Of a DNA stretch of 64,000 nt, positions 38,861-52,051 are shown in pieces. The notes under the pieces are model-generated. The model saw nothing but the letters and a program-made list of their open reading frames with translations. It was not told where the DNA came from and made no database searches. A program made the translations under genes and the position numbers. How positions within the stretch are numbered: the stretch's first letter is position 1; each line of letters begins with the position of its first letter. This DNA is from Apostichopus japonicus (taxonomy: Eukaryota > Echinodermata > Holothuroidea > Aspidochirotida > Stichopodidae), in assembly GCF_037975245.1 (NCBI RefSeq), contig NC_092574.1, positions 6,316,713 through 6,380,712 of the forward strand, read 5' to 3'.

Positions 38861-39532
38861 TTCGACAGCAATTGTTAAGGCATATATAGCTAGAGTAGCC
38901 ATTTATTTTATTCTTTTCTCAGCCACGCAGACCGTCACAATGTAACATAAACCGTACTTTAAAACACCACATATTAAGCAGTTCCACTGTACGGAAGGCT
39001 TGCATACCAAGTAACAACATGATAAATTTGCATAATTATGCAAATCACTTCTTGTGAAGCTCGGATTTGCGTAGCTACAATGAGTATGCAAATAGGGATA
39101 CACTGTGGTACATGCACGGGTGTTGTTGCAACTGGGTTAGATTTGGGCAGCCATAGAGAGAACGGCGGATGTGCAAATTCGCGCTTGATTAGATCAGGCT
39201 GTCTGTAACGTAGCTACTCAGAAATCACGCCAAGTTGTACTTTGGACGATTTTATTCTTAAACAGTTTATCAGTAAACATTATCTACACAAAACAGTACC
39301 TGATTTAGAACAAGATCACCCCCCCCCACCCCACTGTTAGCTCCAGTCCCCACATATTTCGACATTAAAATCGCCGTCTTACAAAGATACGCTATGAGCG
39401 CACCGTAACACAATAATAGCCTGCTGACACTACAGTTATTCCCATAGCAAATACCCCCCACCGCAATTTTAATCGTTCAGCGAGAGTCCGGAATAGAATA
39501 TAAAATGTTCTTTTCAGTTCAGATATTATTTA
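38861..39532. other. Intergenic region between right arm and CLCA copy C
   Basis: AT-rich, with two octamer-like atgcaaat words near 39035 and 39085. No gene recognised. Confidence 0.4.
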
Positions 39533-39897
39533 TTAATCTTCGCAATAACCTGATAAGAAGACCCCAAGGATCGGATGATACCAATATTGACAGTTTTGGT
39601 CTTCAGTCTCCGTTGTTGGTTCTCGTGTGGTGAATACCGCATCAGTACGTACAGTAGTTTGAACCGGTTCCGGGGTTGTTGGCAGCATTTGACATGTCTC
39701 CCTCGTTACCCGATTTATCGACAGCATATAGACTTAACACCACCGAGTACGTTTCTAAGTGTTGCGGGATAGTCGCTACCTGAATTATCATAATTTCTTC
39801 GTCTCCGTAAGGTGCAGGAGAAGACATGCAGATTTCCATGTAAAACATCGGTTTCGCAGATTTGAAGAGTTTACCCATCTTATTACGTAATAATGAG
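39533..39897 (-). CDS. CLCA: CLCA-C last exon region, frame inconsistent
   Basis: After the acceptor cttcccccag at 39898 the phase-1 frame reads [15 protein letters not shown], matching the FN3 strand of copy A (FQYLVYRSTTRDN). Similarity then continues in a second frame ([25 protein letters not shown]) and a Thr/Pro-rich tail ([14 protein letters not shown] ... GYCED) ends in the first frame, just before AATAAA at 39529-39534. Two compensating indels, an unrecognised intron, or assembly error would each explain this. The donor of exon 13 is also weak, so this 3' end may be decaying. Confidence 0.5.
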
Positions 39898-42800
39898 CTG
39901 GGGGAAGTAAATTGAAACAAACTTGTCTACTAGTACGTGTATGTATATGGTGATTGTTCTACAGAAACCAGTGTGGTAAAGGCCTATGTTGTGTTTGTAG
40001 GCCTACCAGGAAAAACGCCATTTTGAACATTTGACGCCACTGTAAAGGAGACAGTGTAATGTCACTGATTGTTGGTAAACAACCACGTTGACTATTTGAC
40101 TCCTTGGTTGATACAGATCTTGGTGACTGGTAGCTTATATAGATGAAACGAATAGGGTCGGAGTTATGTGGGTGGGTTGGGGGTGGGAAAAGGTAGTTGA
40201 AACTTTCTGCATTCTCCTTCATTCAGATCGAACGATAAGATAAATGGCGGTAACAACATTACAACTACACTGGATTGTTTGGTACGTTTTTTCGATAGAC
40301 CCGTTCATGGTATGACTAACCTTCAACACAAGAATGTCACTATCCCCCACCCCCACCCTCTCACCGCAATCTCGCCATGGTTATGACACTTTACACACAT
40401 CCGCTGCGCGTAATCAGAAGGGCAAAAGGATGAACAGGACAGAATTCCTCTTTCCCTATACTCACTAATCAGACAACAATAGATCTAATTTGTATTTTCC
40501 GGTCAATGATCCCAAATGACAATTAAGATCTTTTAGAGGATCTTCATAAAATAATACCAATCGGTCCTTCTTTGATTTGATTTGTCATTAGGTCACTCCC
40601 CCAACTTAGAATAGAATAGCGTATGTTGTATATACATACCAAAAGAGTCGGTTAATATCCATGCCACATCGGTACACGCACTGACGATTCAACACGTAGG
40701 CCTATGTTAAAATAATAAATCCCGACATCGTAAAACCCTGAGAAATACCGTGAGTATATACCGTCGTCCTTTGTTAAATCGGCACCTATATATAGAAAAC
40801 AAAATAACAACACATCGATGGAGCTTGTTACCCTGACCCGTTTCCCTCCCCCACCAGAACAAATAAACAAAAACGAGAGACTGAAAGGAATAATACAAGG
40901 TTGACAAATATATTGTCGTGCAAATAATTAACGAGTGTTACAAGATTTACTTGGGGAGGGGTGGTTGGGGCGTGGGTTACGTATTATTTACTGGTAACAT
41001 AAATGTAGTATGCAAAGTTAAGAAAAAAGAACTCAAACGTATTGCGTATATATACATTCGGTTGTCGTACATCAGTCAGCATACCACATCAATAAGTTGG
41101 AATATATACACATACCAGCCTCGTTGTTACACGCACCAGCGATACATGATATTCATGCCAACCAACTCTGTTTATAGCTCCATGGTCATACTGACCACAC
41201 GGGGTGTACATACGATCCTGATTGGCCAACACACCATACGGCATACACGTATCATCCCAGTTGACATATCAACCATACGAAAGTGCATACGTCCCCTGTT
41301 TTCATGCCATTCACATCGGGTGTGCATTTACGAGCCCTGTTGTCATAACAACCACAAGGGCTATACATACCAGCTCCGTTGTCGTAAAGTTGTAGTTGGA
41401 CCGGCGCTCCAGACGGTGTTTCTACCGTGGCAATAACCGTTGCACCTACTACCGAACTAAACCGTTGTCTTACTTCAGCGTAGACAACCATCGGTACATT
41501 GTTAACGACTCCGATCGGTGAACCGCATAAAAACGACGATACTGTAATCGGATCAACTCCTTCTTGAGATGAATATGAGGCAACAGAAACAATGACGTCA
41601 TGGGCTACAGTGGTATCTTGGTTATACATGATATACCTCCATTCACCTGGCTGTGAAAAAAATGTATGGAAACAATAGATTGTACATATATAACAATGAT
41701 AGGTTATTGTTTTAGAACAATCACACTTGTAACTAGGAACAAATGTTATCAATACAATGAAAACACAACATGTAAGAATAATAACAGGTTATTGCATCAA
41801 AACAATATTTCCAAGTTGTAAGTACAGTGGTAGGGTATTGTGTCAAAACAATAGGTGCAATTGGTCACAACATTATATGGACGCAGTATAGGCTATAGAT
41901 CTCACTTGTAAGAACAGTTCTATGGACAATGACAGCTTATTGTGTTAAAACAATATATCTAATAGGTCACAACATGATATGGGCGCAGTATAGGCTAGAT
42001 CACACTTGTAAGAACAGTTATAAGGACATTGACAGCTTATTGTATTAAAGCAATCGATGCAATAGGTCTCGACATTACATGGGCGCAGTATATGCTTAAT
42101 CTCACTTGTAAGAACAGTTCTAAGGACAATGGCTGTTTATTGTATTAAAACAAATGTTATAGGTCTCACATCATATTGACGCAGTGTAGGCTAGAACTCA
42201 CTTGTAAGAACAGTTCTAAGGACATTTGCAGTTTATTGCATTAAAACAAAATATGTAAATGGTCACAACATTATATGGATGCAGTATAGGCTAGATTTCA
42301 CTTGTAAGAACAGTTCTAAGGACAATGACAGGTTATTGTATTAAAACAATAGATACGAAATGTATAAAATATGAAGGGCTGCTGCATCAAAACAATTGAT
42401 ATCAGATGTAAGAATAATGATAGTTTATACCGTCGAAACAATGTATATCACATGCATGATTAATGGTTGATTATTGTACCGAATCAACAGAGATGGTGTA
42501 TTCAACCTTACGTACTATGTAAGAGTACATAACGATGACATTTGTATAAATCAACAGAAGCAAGAAATATATAAATATAAAGTAATAAAATAATATAGAA
42601 GCGATGTCATTAGGACATAAAGTTCAATATTGTTTTCACTTTCATAAATTCCGGAAGATAATTTTAGACTGTTACTCGCAAAAATTTGTAGATATCCTTC
42701 ATTTTGTAAAACATTCTGTAACGCTTAATCGGTATAAGATTCCGGGGGCGCCCAATTATTCTCTTCCGAGGACTGAATCAGTCACGGTACAGACAATGCT

Positions 42801-45800
42801 TCGGCATAAAGCCCTCAATAATAAATAGAGAAACAAGCACTTAAACCACAATGGTTACAAGTACTTACGATCAAGGTCTCAAATACCGAAGCTAGGTCCT
42901 ATAACATGATACGTGTAAAAAAGACAAATACAGTTACACAAATATTGTCACAATGGTGGGTGCTTGGGCTACTACCGAACAAAACGATTAAGAACGGGAG
43001 CGAATACTGACTCGCAAGTCCCGGGATCTGATTCAGTTGAGCTGATGAGCAGACGTCACATGACCTGTAATTCTTACGTCACTGTTCACATGGAAAGCAC
43101 GCTTGGCTATAAACAAAGACATGTAGCCTACAAAAATAGAGGGCGACAAATATGATGAACAACGGTATCACAATACATTCCTTGATCACTAGTCTTCAGC
43201 GGACTTACCTCGGCGATGTCGGGTATTCTTATTGTGACTTTCTTGAACGCTAAATTCTCCTCGTAAAATACCGAAAACCGGTTAAAGGTCTGTCCACTAG
43301 GTGAACTTACTGTAATATATACTGCAGCTGCAACAACAACAAAGCAGGAGAAAATTACGACCGCCGTAAGTCAATGTTGATCAATGAAAGAAATCTACCG
43401 CTAATTACAAGATTTAACATTCGAACTCTTCCTCAAAACAACAGTTCCACCGAATTATCCACACCTATATGCTCGCAACTATCAAAAGAAACTTCTTTAT
43501 TGTGAAGGATTAATGCGAATCAAACGTGTTAGGTTTCATCGTGAAAGTGTATTTACCTTACTTTTTACTGTCATAATAAGGTCACAGAGCCCTTTTTACA
43601 CCACTTTCAAATTACGTGTATGTTCCAGAGTGCTAATAAAGTCTCGTCAACAGTTTTTGGAATGATCAATCAAATTAAACTTTGGATGGAAAGATATAGA
43701 TAAAAAGCCTTCATCTTTGAATTGTCAGTGACCTTATTGACCTCAGATGACATTTGACTTCATTTCTCCCTTACATGTTTATTCAACTATGACTGAACAT
43801 TTTCGGCCAAGTGATAACTAAAATCTGGAAATTAAACATTTACAACTGACATATGTATAGGACCCTTGTGATCAAAAGCACGTCGTATGGACACACAAAT
43901 ACAGTCACCCTCACACACACACAAACCACACAAACACGTAGTGGATCGATACATGTATTTAATATCGCATAGCTATAAGAGCGCCTTTCGCCATTCACAC
44001 TAGCGATCATCAGTCGTTCCTTGTATATAAACAATGATCATATTTGAACGTCAAAGGGCTCAGTATAAAATTTGCTAATATTTTTTATTTCAAATCTTCA
44101 ACAAATATCTCATTTGCTTTTACCTCCTCCGGATGGATTTGAGTGAAAGTAGGTGAATTCAAATGTTGTTAATCTCCCAACGTTTTCATCGATGACAACA
44201 CTTCCCTGCATAAGTCTATCACCAACGTCAAAGATTATAACAGCTAATTGAAGCTTCAAAAGAACAAACAGAGAATGAGAGACTCCTACTGTCTTGTAGC
44301 GGGTCATGGTGTAGCTAAGAGAGGTGGGAGGGGGATTGGGGGTGGGGCAGGAGAATGGACTGAAGGGACGAAAGACACTTCCTGTAACTTGTATTGTAAT
44401 TAGTGATAAAAGTTTAATTCCAGTGACCCAACAGATCTAAGCGGCTTTTATAGCTATCCCAGTAGTGATTTATTTTTCCCCAAACAGGTTTGCAATTACG
44501 GAGTTTTTTCAGCCAATTAGATTGCTCTTGACGTCAGCATCAATAATGACCATCTCTTTGAAGTTGGAAGACATACACAGAATCAGAAGAATGATAAGGT
44601 CGATAGGTCGTAAACATGTCAACATGGATGAGTTTATTAGTCACTGAAACATGGTGCTTAAGCCGAACTGATTAATTTTTGTTATTGATTGACCTGTGAC
44701 ACTAATTAAGTTAAGTCTAGTTACGGGGTTTCCTTCCAAACGTCCTAAATGTACTTCTAGTGCTTGGATCACGTGTTGACCTAACTTATGATACATACGC
44801 TACATTCCATTGAGTTCGTGTTTACGTTTTTCTAGATTCGTGAGCCGTTCTATTGAAATATGAATTCGTTTCGTGGAATATGTACACTAAACACAACTTC
44901 ATGACGCGAGTTCACGAGTCTTGTACGGAAGCGTAGAAGGGACATTGCATTGACGAGTTACCAACTTGACAAAACGACAATTTTCTGCAAATTGACGAGT
45001 TGCACACTTGCTACGTATACCATCTCGACAAGATGACAAAATTCAGAAAATTGATGCATTGACGAGATCCGTTATCTCGTCAAAACATCAATTTTCTGAA
45101 TTGTGTCGTTCTGTCGAGATGGTAGTAAGTGTGCAACTCGTCAATTTGCAGAAAATTGTTGCATTGACGAGATCCGTTATCTCGTCAAAACGTCAATTTT
45201 CTGAATTTTGTCAACTTGTCGAGATGGTAGTAAGTGTGCAACTCGTCAATTTGCAGAAAATTGTTGCATTGACGAGATCCGTTATCTCGTCAAAACGTCA
45301 ATTTTCTGAATTTTGTCGTTTTGTCGAGATGGTAGTAAGTGTGCAACTCGTCAATTTGCAGAAACTTGTTGCATTGACGAGATCCGTTATCTCGTCAAAA
45401 CGTCAATTTTCTGAATTTTGTCGTTTTGTCGAGATGGTAGTAAGTGTGCAACTCGTCAATTTGCAGAAAATTGTTGCATTGACGAGATCCGTTATCTCGT
45501 CAAAACGTCAATTTTCTGAATTTTGTCAACTTGTCGAGATGGTAGTAAGTGTGCAACTCGTCAATTTGCAGAACATTGCTGCATTGACGAGATCCGTTAT
45601 CTCGTTAAAACGTCAATTTTCTGATTTTTGTCACGTTACCATCTCGTCAACTCGTCAATTTACAGATAATTGTCGTTTTGTCAAGTTGGTAACGCGTCAA
45701 TGCAATGTCCCTTCTACGCTTCCGTAGTCTTGAATGACTATACACAACAATACATGACAATAGTTTGAATCGGTACAACACGTGTGTGAGTTGCGCGACT

Positions 45801-48800
45801 ACTTTAGGACTCTAGTTAGTCTAGATTTTCCTGTCTAAAATTTGGAAAATGGTACGCGAATAATCAAGGTATACCGGGAACTATTTAATAAACAACGTAC
45901 ATAAAGTACTAAACATTTTGTAACTTCGAAGTGAAGGTTCAATGGTGATGACGTAACTCCTCCGACCAATCATGAGCGACTATTTACACATAATTACAAA
46001 CCTGTTTTGGCAACAAAATTCGCAGCCCTGTACCCCTCCCCCTTCCCATCCTGATACAATCAATAGATTATCTATTTCACCATAGATACTATATAAGTTC
46101 GATTATCCAGGGGAGATGATTAAGCAGAAAGTCGGATAGGTACACTAATCTTATGCACAGATGGAACGAGTAAGAACTGTATAAATTTTGATACCTCGTT
46201 CCAGGAAATCCTTTCCAATCACACCAATAAACTCCATGACAATCTTAAAGTATTGGAGAATATGAAAGTCCCGTAAAACCGTCTAACTTATCAATTACAC
46301 TGTAAACGAACTTACCTGTACGCGTGTTCCGAAATCACTAATTGCTGCTCCTGAGTTGGCATTGAGAGCGTCCCGTAAACCGGTAGAGGCAGGGCTATCT
46401 GTTTGTAAATATAATCGGCCACCTAAAAGACAAGTGATATACTGATCTCAATAACGCTGACTTTGATACTTTGCCTTTTTGTGGGTCCTCAGCCCTTGAC
46501 CTCAAGTGACCTGTAACTTCCACAAAAACAATAGGTTTTTTCTCCTCACTAGAAATGAATTCATATACCAAGTATAAGGTTCATCAAAGCTTAACTTTGG
46601 AATTATCTTGCTTTAGCTTGGTATCAGATTTTGGCCTCTATGGCCTCAAGTGACCTTTGACCTCTACAATAACAAAATCATCCAAGAATTTACTAAGGGA
46701 AACCTCATGTGAGATACATAAAACCTAGTATAATTGAGTTGACTTCTTTTCTACGAAAGACAAGGGTTTATCTTTTTTTTTTCTATTTTTCTTTATAGAT
46801 GTTCCCTTCTAATTATCCATCATATAAGACAATTTTCAATAACTCCATGTTTTGGTGATGTGAAGGACGCTTCTTTAATCCATATTGAAGGCATTGCCTT
46901 GTTTGCTTATATTAGACTGACAACATTTGCCAGTATTGTTTGTTTGTTTTTTGGTCCGGGTACTGTCCTGGGGACGGAGTTCCAGTTCCACGACTGTCTT
47001 CAATTCGTGTCCAGGCTTTATCAAGAAGTTCTCAAGACAAGAAGAAATTGTCATTACCAAGAAAAATAGTCAATATTTAACTTCACAACTTTTGACTTTC
47101 ATTTTCTCCCAAGATAGTGCGGAAAAGCGTATACTGCAAGAAAAGTTATACTAACTGTCTTATTAACTCACTGTTTAGTACTTAAATGTTAGCAAACTGT
47201 AACTGGATAGGCAGGTAGCAGTTAATTGTTCTTTTATCTTCACATGATCGTCATTATTGAAACTATAATCTATAAATATATTTTTAGTTGATATTGACTA
47301 CAACCTTTGACCTAAGTTTTCCTTGTTTATTTTCTATAGCATTTGAAACTGACCAATGGTACAAAAAATGAAAACTTACCATTTGATATTTTTGCTTACC
47401 GGTCATTGCGGTCAACTCTACAAGGTTTTGTGAAGCTGAATTAGTGATTGCTACAGCATCAATGGTAACCTTATTTCTGATATATTCATCCAGCATAGAC
47501 ATCGTGCGAGCACGGTTCCCGTCCTCACCGTCAGTCATAAGTAATATCTTACTACCTCCCGGATATCCGAATGCCCTCAGCATCTGAGACAGATCAGAAC
47601 GAATCATATCACAGGGAAGTGCACGAAAACTACAGCGGTTATTCTCTATGTTGGTGGGGTGGGGTTGGAAGGGGATTGGAAGGGAGTCGGGCATCTAGGG
47701 AAATGAGATGATGACATTATTCTAGGCGGGTAGATGTTTGGTTTTTCGAGTTCCGCCCGTGATACTGTGATATTTTCAATATGTAAAGCCAACCACGCTA
47801 AACCTGAAACGATAGTTATGCTTCCCTTGTAATAATTTTCAACTTTTAGGATTGGAAAGGAAGATCATTGTTTTCGTTGGGAACGAAATTTTGATAAGTC
47901 TGTTTGACTATGCTGTTTCAAGGTGACTTTGTTATCTGATAGAGTCTTTTCTGTAGTATCCTAAGACAGGACATACAAGTATACCTATAACAGTGTGAGG
48001 GATATCACTCACACGTTCAGGATTCTGACCCAATGGGAGAAGACGGAATATGAACTTCATCTATATGGTATACCTATGGTGAGTTTTCACTACGCATTTT
48101 TCACGCACGTACACCGAGCTCTGTACATAGCACTATCGGATTTAGGACTTCCGTGATATATGCCACAAATTAATATCAAGTATTCCCCAAGAAATATTAC
48201 AATAACTAAGATAACGTCCGTAACGGTATTTATGGACTATTGCAGGGGAATAAACAGGAACCAATCGAAAAATACGTATAGGGGAATATTCCCAGTATAT
48301 TGACATGGGTAAGATGAAATATTGCGCAATTCAATGGTTAACCATTTGTACGTCTCTATCGCACGGGACTGAGCAGCCTCCGATCAAGCTGTACACTTCC
48401 ACGTAAACAATGACAGATGTATTGTGATTGGGTTTGATCGAACGCAATGAACGATGATCATATAGTGACGTCAATCATTATAAAGTGGATGACAAATTCC
48501 TCACGTATTGATACTTACATTTAATGCTGCTTCCATACCGCAAACAATACATGTTCCACCGTTAGCATCCTCAGGGACAAGGTTGGCAAGAGTTCTCCTG
48601 ACAGTGTCTGACGTCATTTCCTGTAAGTAGCTGACGATTGTCGCATCGCTATCAAAGTCCACAATGCCGATGGAGGTCCCTGGAGCGGCCATTGTAGAGA
48701 TATAGGTCCTAACAGCATCGGCACATTTCAAGTACCTGTCATTTGTCTATACATATATAAAAAAATATACGTTTTGGGAATATTTTACTTAAAACTATTT

Positions 48801-51800
48801 CTTTTTTGATTGAGGAGGGCCACCTTGGGCACCCGTATGCTACAACACTTCTAGCCTGCCTTGGTCTGGGACAACGCCCATGCAGAAAGTGCTAATCCCA
48901 ACCTCATGTACTTTGTAGTCAACAATCGTTTTTTATTCCTTCTGTATATTGATTCCAGTCGTGTTAAACATTTTCCTTGAACTGTGTTACTGTATCAGTT
49001 ATTTGTGTTGTCCCAAACTATTCCCTCGCAAGAAGAGCTGGGTAGGTCGAAAGGGTTTTTACCTTCTCTTACAAAATAAGGGTCTTCCTATTCCAGGTGT
49101 TGTTACTTAGAGAGCGCGATAAACAGTTGCTTCACAAAGGGTGAACTTTTTATATTATATCTAGGAAAGGGGTGGGAGGGGATGAGGACGGGACGGAGGG
49201 GGAGGTGTAGGGGATCTATGGTGTAAGTCAATTAGTACGCAAGAATTACTTCCACTTACCCTCATACTGCCTGAGGTGTCCATGACCAAAACGATTCGCG
49301 TAATCTTGGATCTCACCACGAAGAATGTCGGTGTGACGTCATGCACCTCTCTCGGTGGATTATTCGTGTAACCTTCAAAGGAAACAAATACGGTTTACCG
49401 GTGGCATACTTCTAATATCATATCACACACCATTTCAACAACGCAAGTATGACCGTCAGTTCAAATCTGGGGAGGAAGGGCAGTCACAATTGTAGAATGC
49501 ATAACAATGACATTTTATGGATTGTTCCTGTTTCCAGATCGTCAGCATAACATAAATTCCTTACAAAAAGATGACGCACCATTAAAATCTGGATGCTCTC
49601 GCATCACCTCCCAACAGCTTCTGCCGTCGCACCTTTCATTTTGTTTGGTTGGCGCTTCACTGTTATGGAGAGTACCAGGATCATCCGGGTTGTTATCACA
49701 GAAATTCACGATCTGCATAAGATTGAAATAAAGTATAGTTCATAGCATATTTACATATTTTTTTTGAGGGGGGGGGGCTGTAAATAACCCACAAATTGCA
49801 AAAACAAAACGCAATTTGATAAACTTGCTGTTGCCCGATTTACGTGAAGACAGGAACGAAAGCTTGAAGTTTAAGTTCTCTAAAACAGTTAGTCCTAAAT
49901 TTTGACATATATATACTGATAGAAAATGATATTCTGATAGACAATGAACAGAGGAAGAAGTGAGGGAAAGACACCGTCCATGCACAAACGTAAGAAACTT
50001 TAATTTTACTTAAACTAATAGATTTAACGAACTTAGTGTCAGTTTACCTGGTCAAAGCTCAAGTGAGAATGCATAATTGATCCAGTGATGTACGAAGGTT
50101 GGATGCGTCTTGGTATCATTATACACCCATTCTCGTAGCCATTTGTCTGATCTCCAAGACAACGTCTATAAGGTGCATCTGGTCTGCCTGTATACTTCAG
50201 AGGCATGTAAAGCCAATCACTTGTGCACCTACACATAATATTATATACTATATTAGGTAACGTATATGATCAATTATATCACTTAGGTATGTATCTCTCT
50301 CTCTCCGTCCACCCCTCTCTCTATATACATACACACCCACCCACACACGTACAATCTGAGCATTACAATGGTAGTAACTAGCAATAGCGGGAACATATGC
50401 CACATTTGATATGACCATCACCATGCCATGAAAGGTAAATTTCCATAGAAATTATGAAATATGGACTATTAACACTATAATTATAACCTGATACTCACGA
50501 GACTGGTTCCCATATTTGATTTCTTTCTGAATAGTAAACATCCTTTGCTCGATCTTGATCTGTTAAATGATCCGGGTATTCGTTGAAGAGACCCCATCGG
50601 TAATGACCCCACTCATGTACCAACACCCTTCCTATCAATTAAAGAAAGTTATGTTTTCAGTTTAATGGTTTTTTTTTGTGATGATCAGATATAAGCTTCT
50701 CATTTTTTTTTGGGGGGGGGGGGGGGTTAAAGTGGCTAAAACTTAACTGCGTCTGTCTGTTTACAATGAGTCGGTGGAAGTTTAATTGAAACATTCGATT
50801 TTATTAGGTATTAATTTATCACGGGGTTTTCTTATTAATAATTCTCTACACTTCCGAAAACTCTGCCGCTTTATTTTGTGCCTCAGAGAAATGGATAATA
50901 CATCATTGGGTTAGACGTCATCATTGTTTTTTTTTTTACGTCTTCATTGATGTAGACGTCAACATTAGTTTGGACGTCATCATTAGTTAAGACTCATCAT
51001 TGGTTTGAACGTCATCATTGGTTTAGCCTAAAGGAGCTTATCATAAAGTATTCTGAGACCGGAAAAGACACGGAAATATTTCTTGCCGTCAAACTTCCAC
51101 ACAAATTTCTACTTCTCACCGTAATCGCCCACAAAGGGGATAGAACGATCTGCGTTCAATAAGAATGATGACGTTATGTGGATGTAGAGTGACTGCTCCC
51201 CACAACCAGCAAATTGCTTTGTATACGGAAATGCGTTGTCGGCGCCACCGGGCGAAAATCTGGGATTATGAGCTCCAACAAGGATGTCAGCCCCTTCGAA
51301 ACGTGCATTCCCCGGGGCGGTGTAGGATGGGCTGTCAGACCAGGAAAGCGGAATGAGAATCGTGACTTCTTTGAAATATGTCCTCTTTTTGGTTGCAATG
51401 TAGAGGTAGGCCGATCCGCTAATGAACATTTCCTGGTAAGAAAAGTTTATATACTGTCTGTTGCATCCATCTTAGATGAAAAGTAAAACTTAATTTTAAT
51501 TCGACCAAAAAATGATAATAATAGTAATATTGCCACTTTGCGTTCAGCAGAAAACTTTTGAGTACTTTCACATATGAAAATACTCAAAGGTTTTCGCATA
51601 GCGCATTAGACTATGCAATTCTCTATATAGAGTTGGAAAGCCTAAAGGAATTGACCCTTTGATTTGCGACAATCAATCACGTTGATATTTGACCATGATA
51701 ATGATCAATGCAAAGAATAATGGGGTAATGAAGGTTAAGGGCGTCGAGTGTCGGGATATTTTACAGCCAGTCAGAACAATTTTTTAATACTTATAGAGCA

Positions 51801-51963
51801 AGCACGAAATATGATTTATACGAATATACAACAGGAACAAATTTACTATAAAATTATTACATATTCACCACTAATCGATTAATAGCGTAAACTTTGAGAA
51901 AGAAACGCACTTTGAGTAAGGGAACACTAAGCTAACTCAATTGTCCCACACCCCTCCCGATCG

Positions 51964-52051
<88 letters not shown>

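Noticed and set aside
39959-40222. 87-codon minus-strand frame between CLCA-C exons 13 and 14
   Set aside because: Checked as a candidate for the missing FN3 exon; it shows no similarity to the copy A exon and lacks fitting splice sites.
41830-42355. CRISPR-like regular spacing of repeats
   Set aside because: The spacers between the short conserved words are themselves repeated, so it is a plain ~100 bp tandem repeat in a eukaryotic intron.
45008-45727. 239-codon frame with 35-residue repeats
   Set aside because: It is a by-product of a 105 bp tandem array inside a TIR element; the frame crosses palindromic units and has no protein similarity.
48741-49250. A missing micro-exon between CLCA-C exons 6 and 7
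   Set aside because: Using the acceptor tatag at 48747 instead of the nearer acag restores the phase and gives [12 protein letters not shown], aligning with other CLCAs without a gap.
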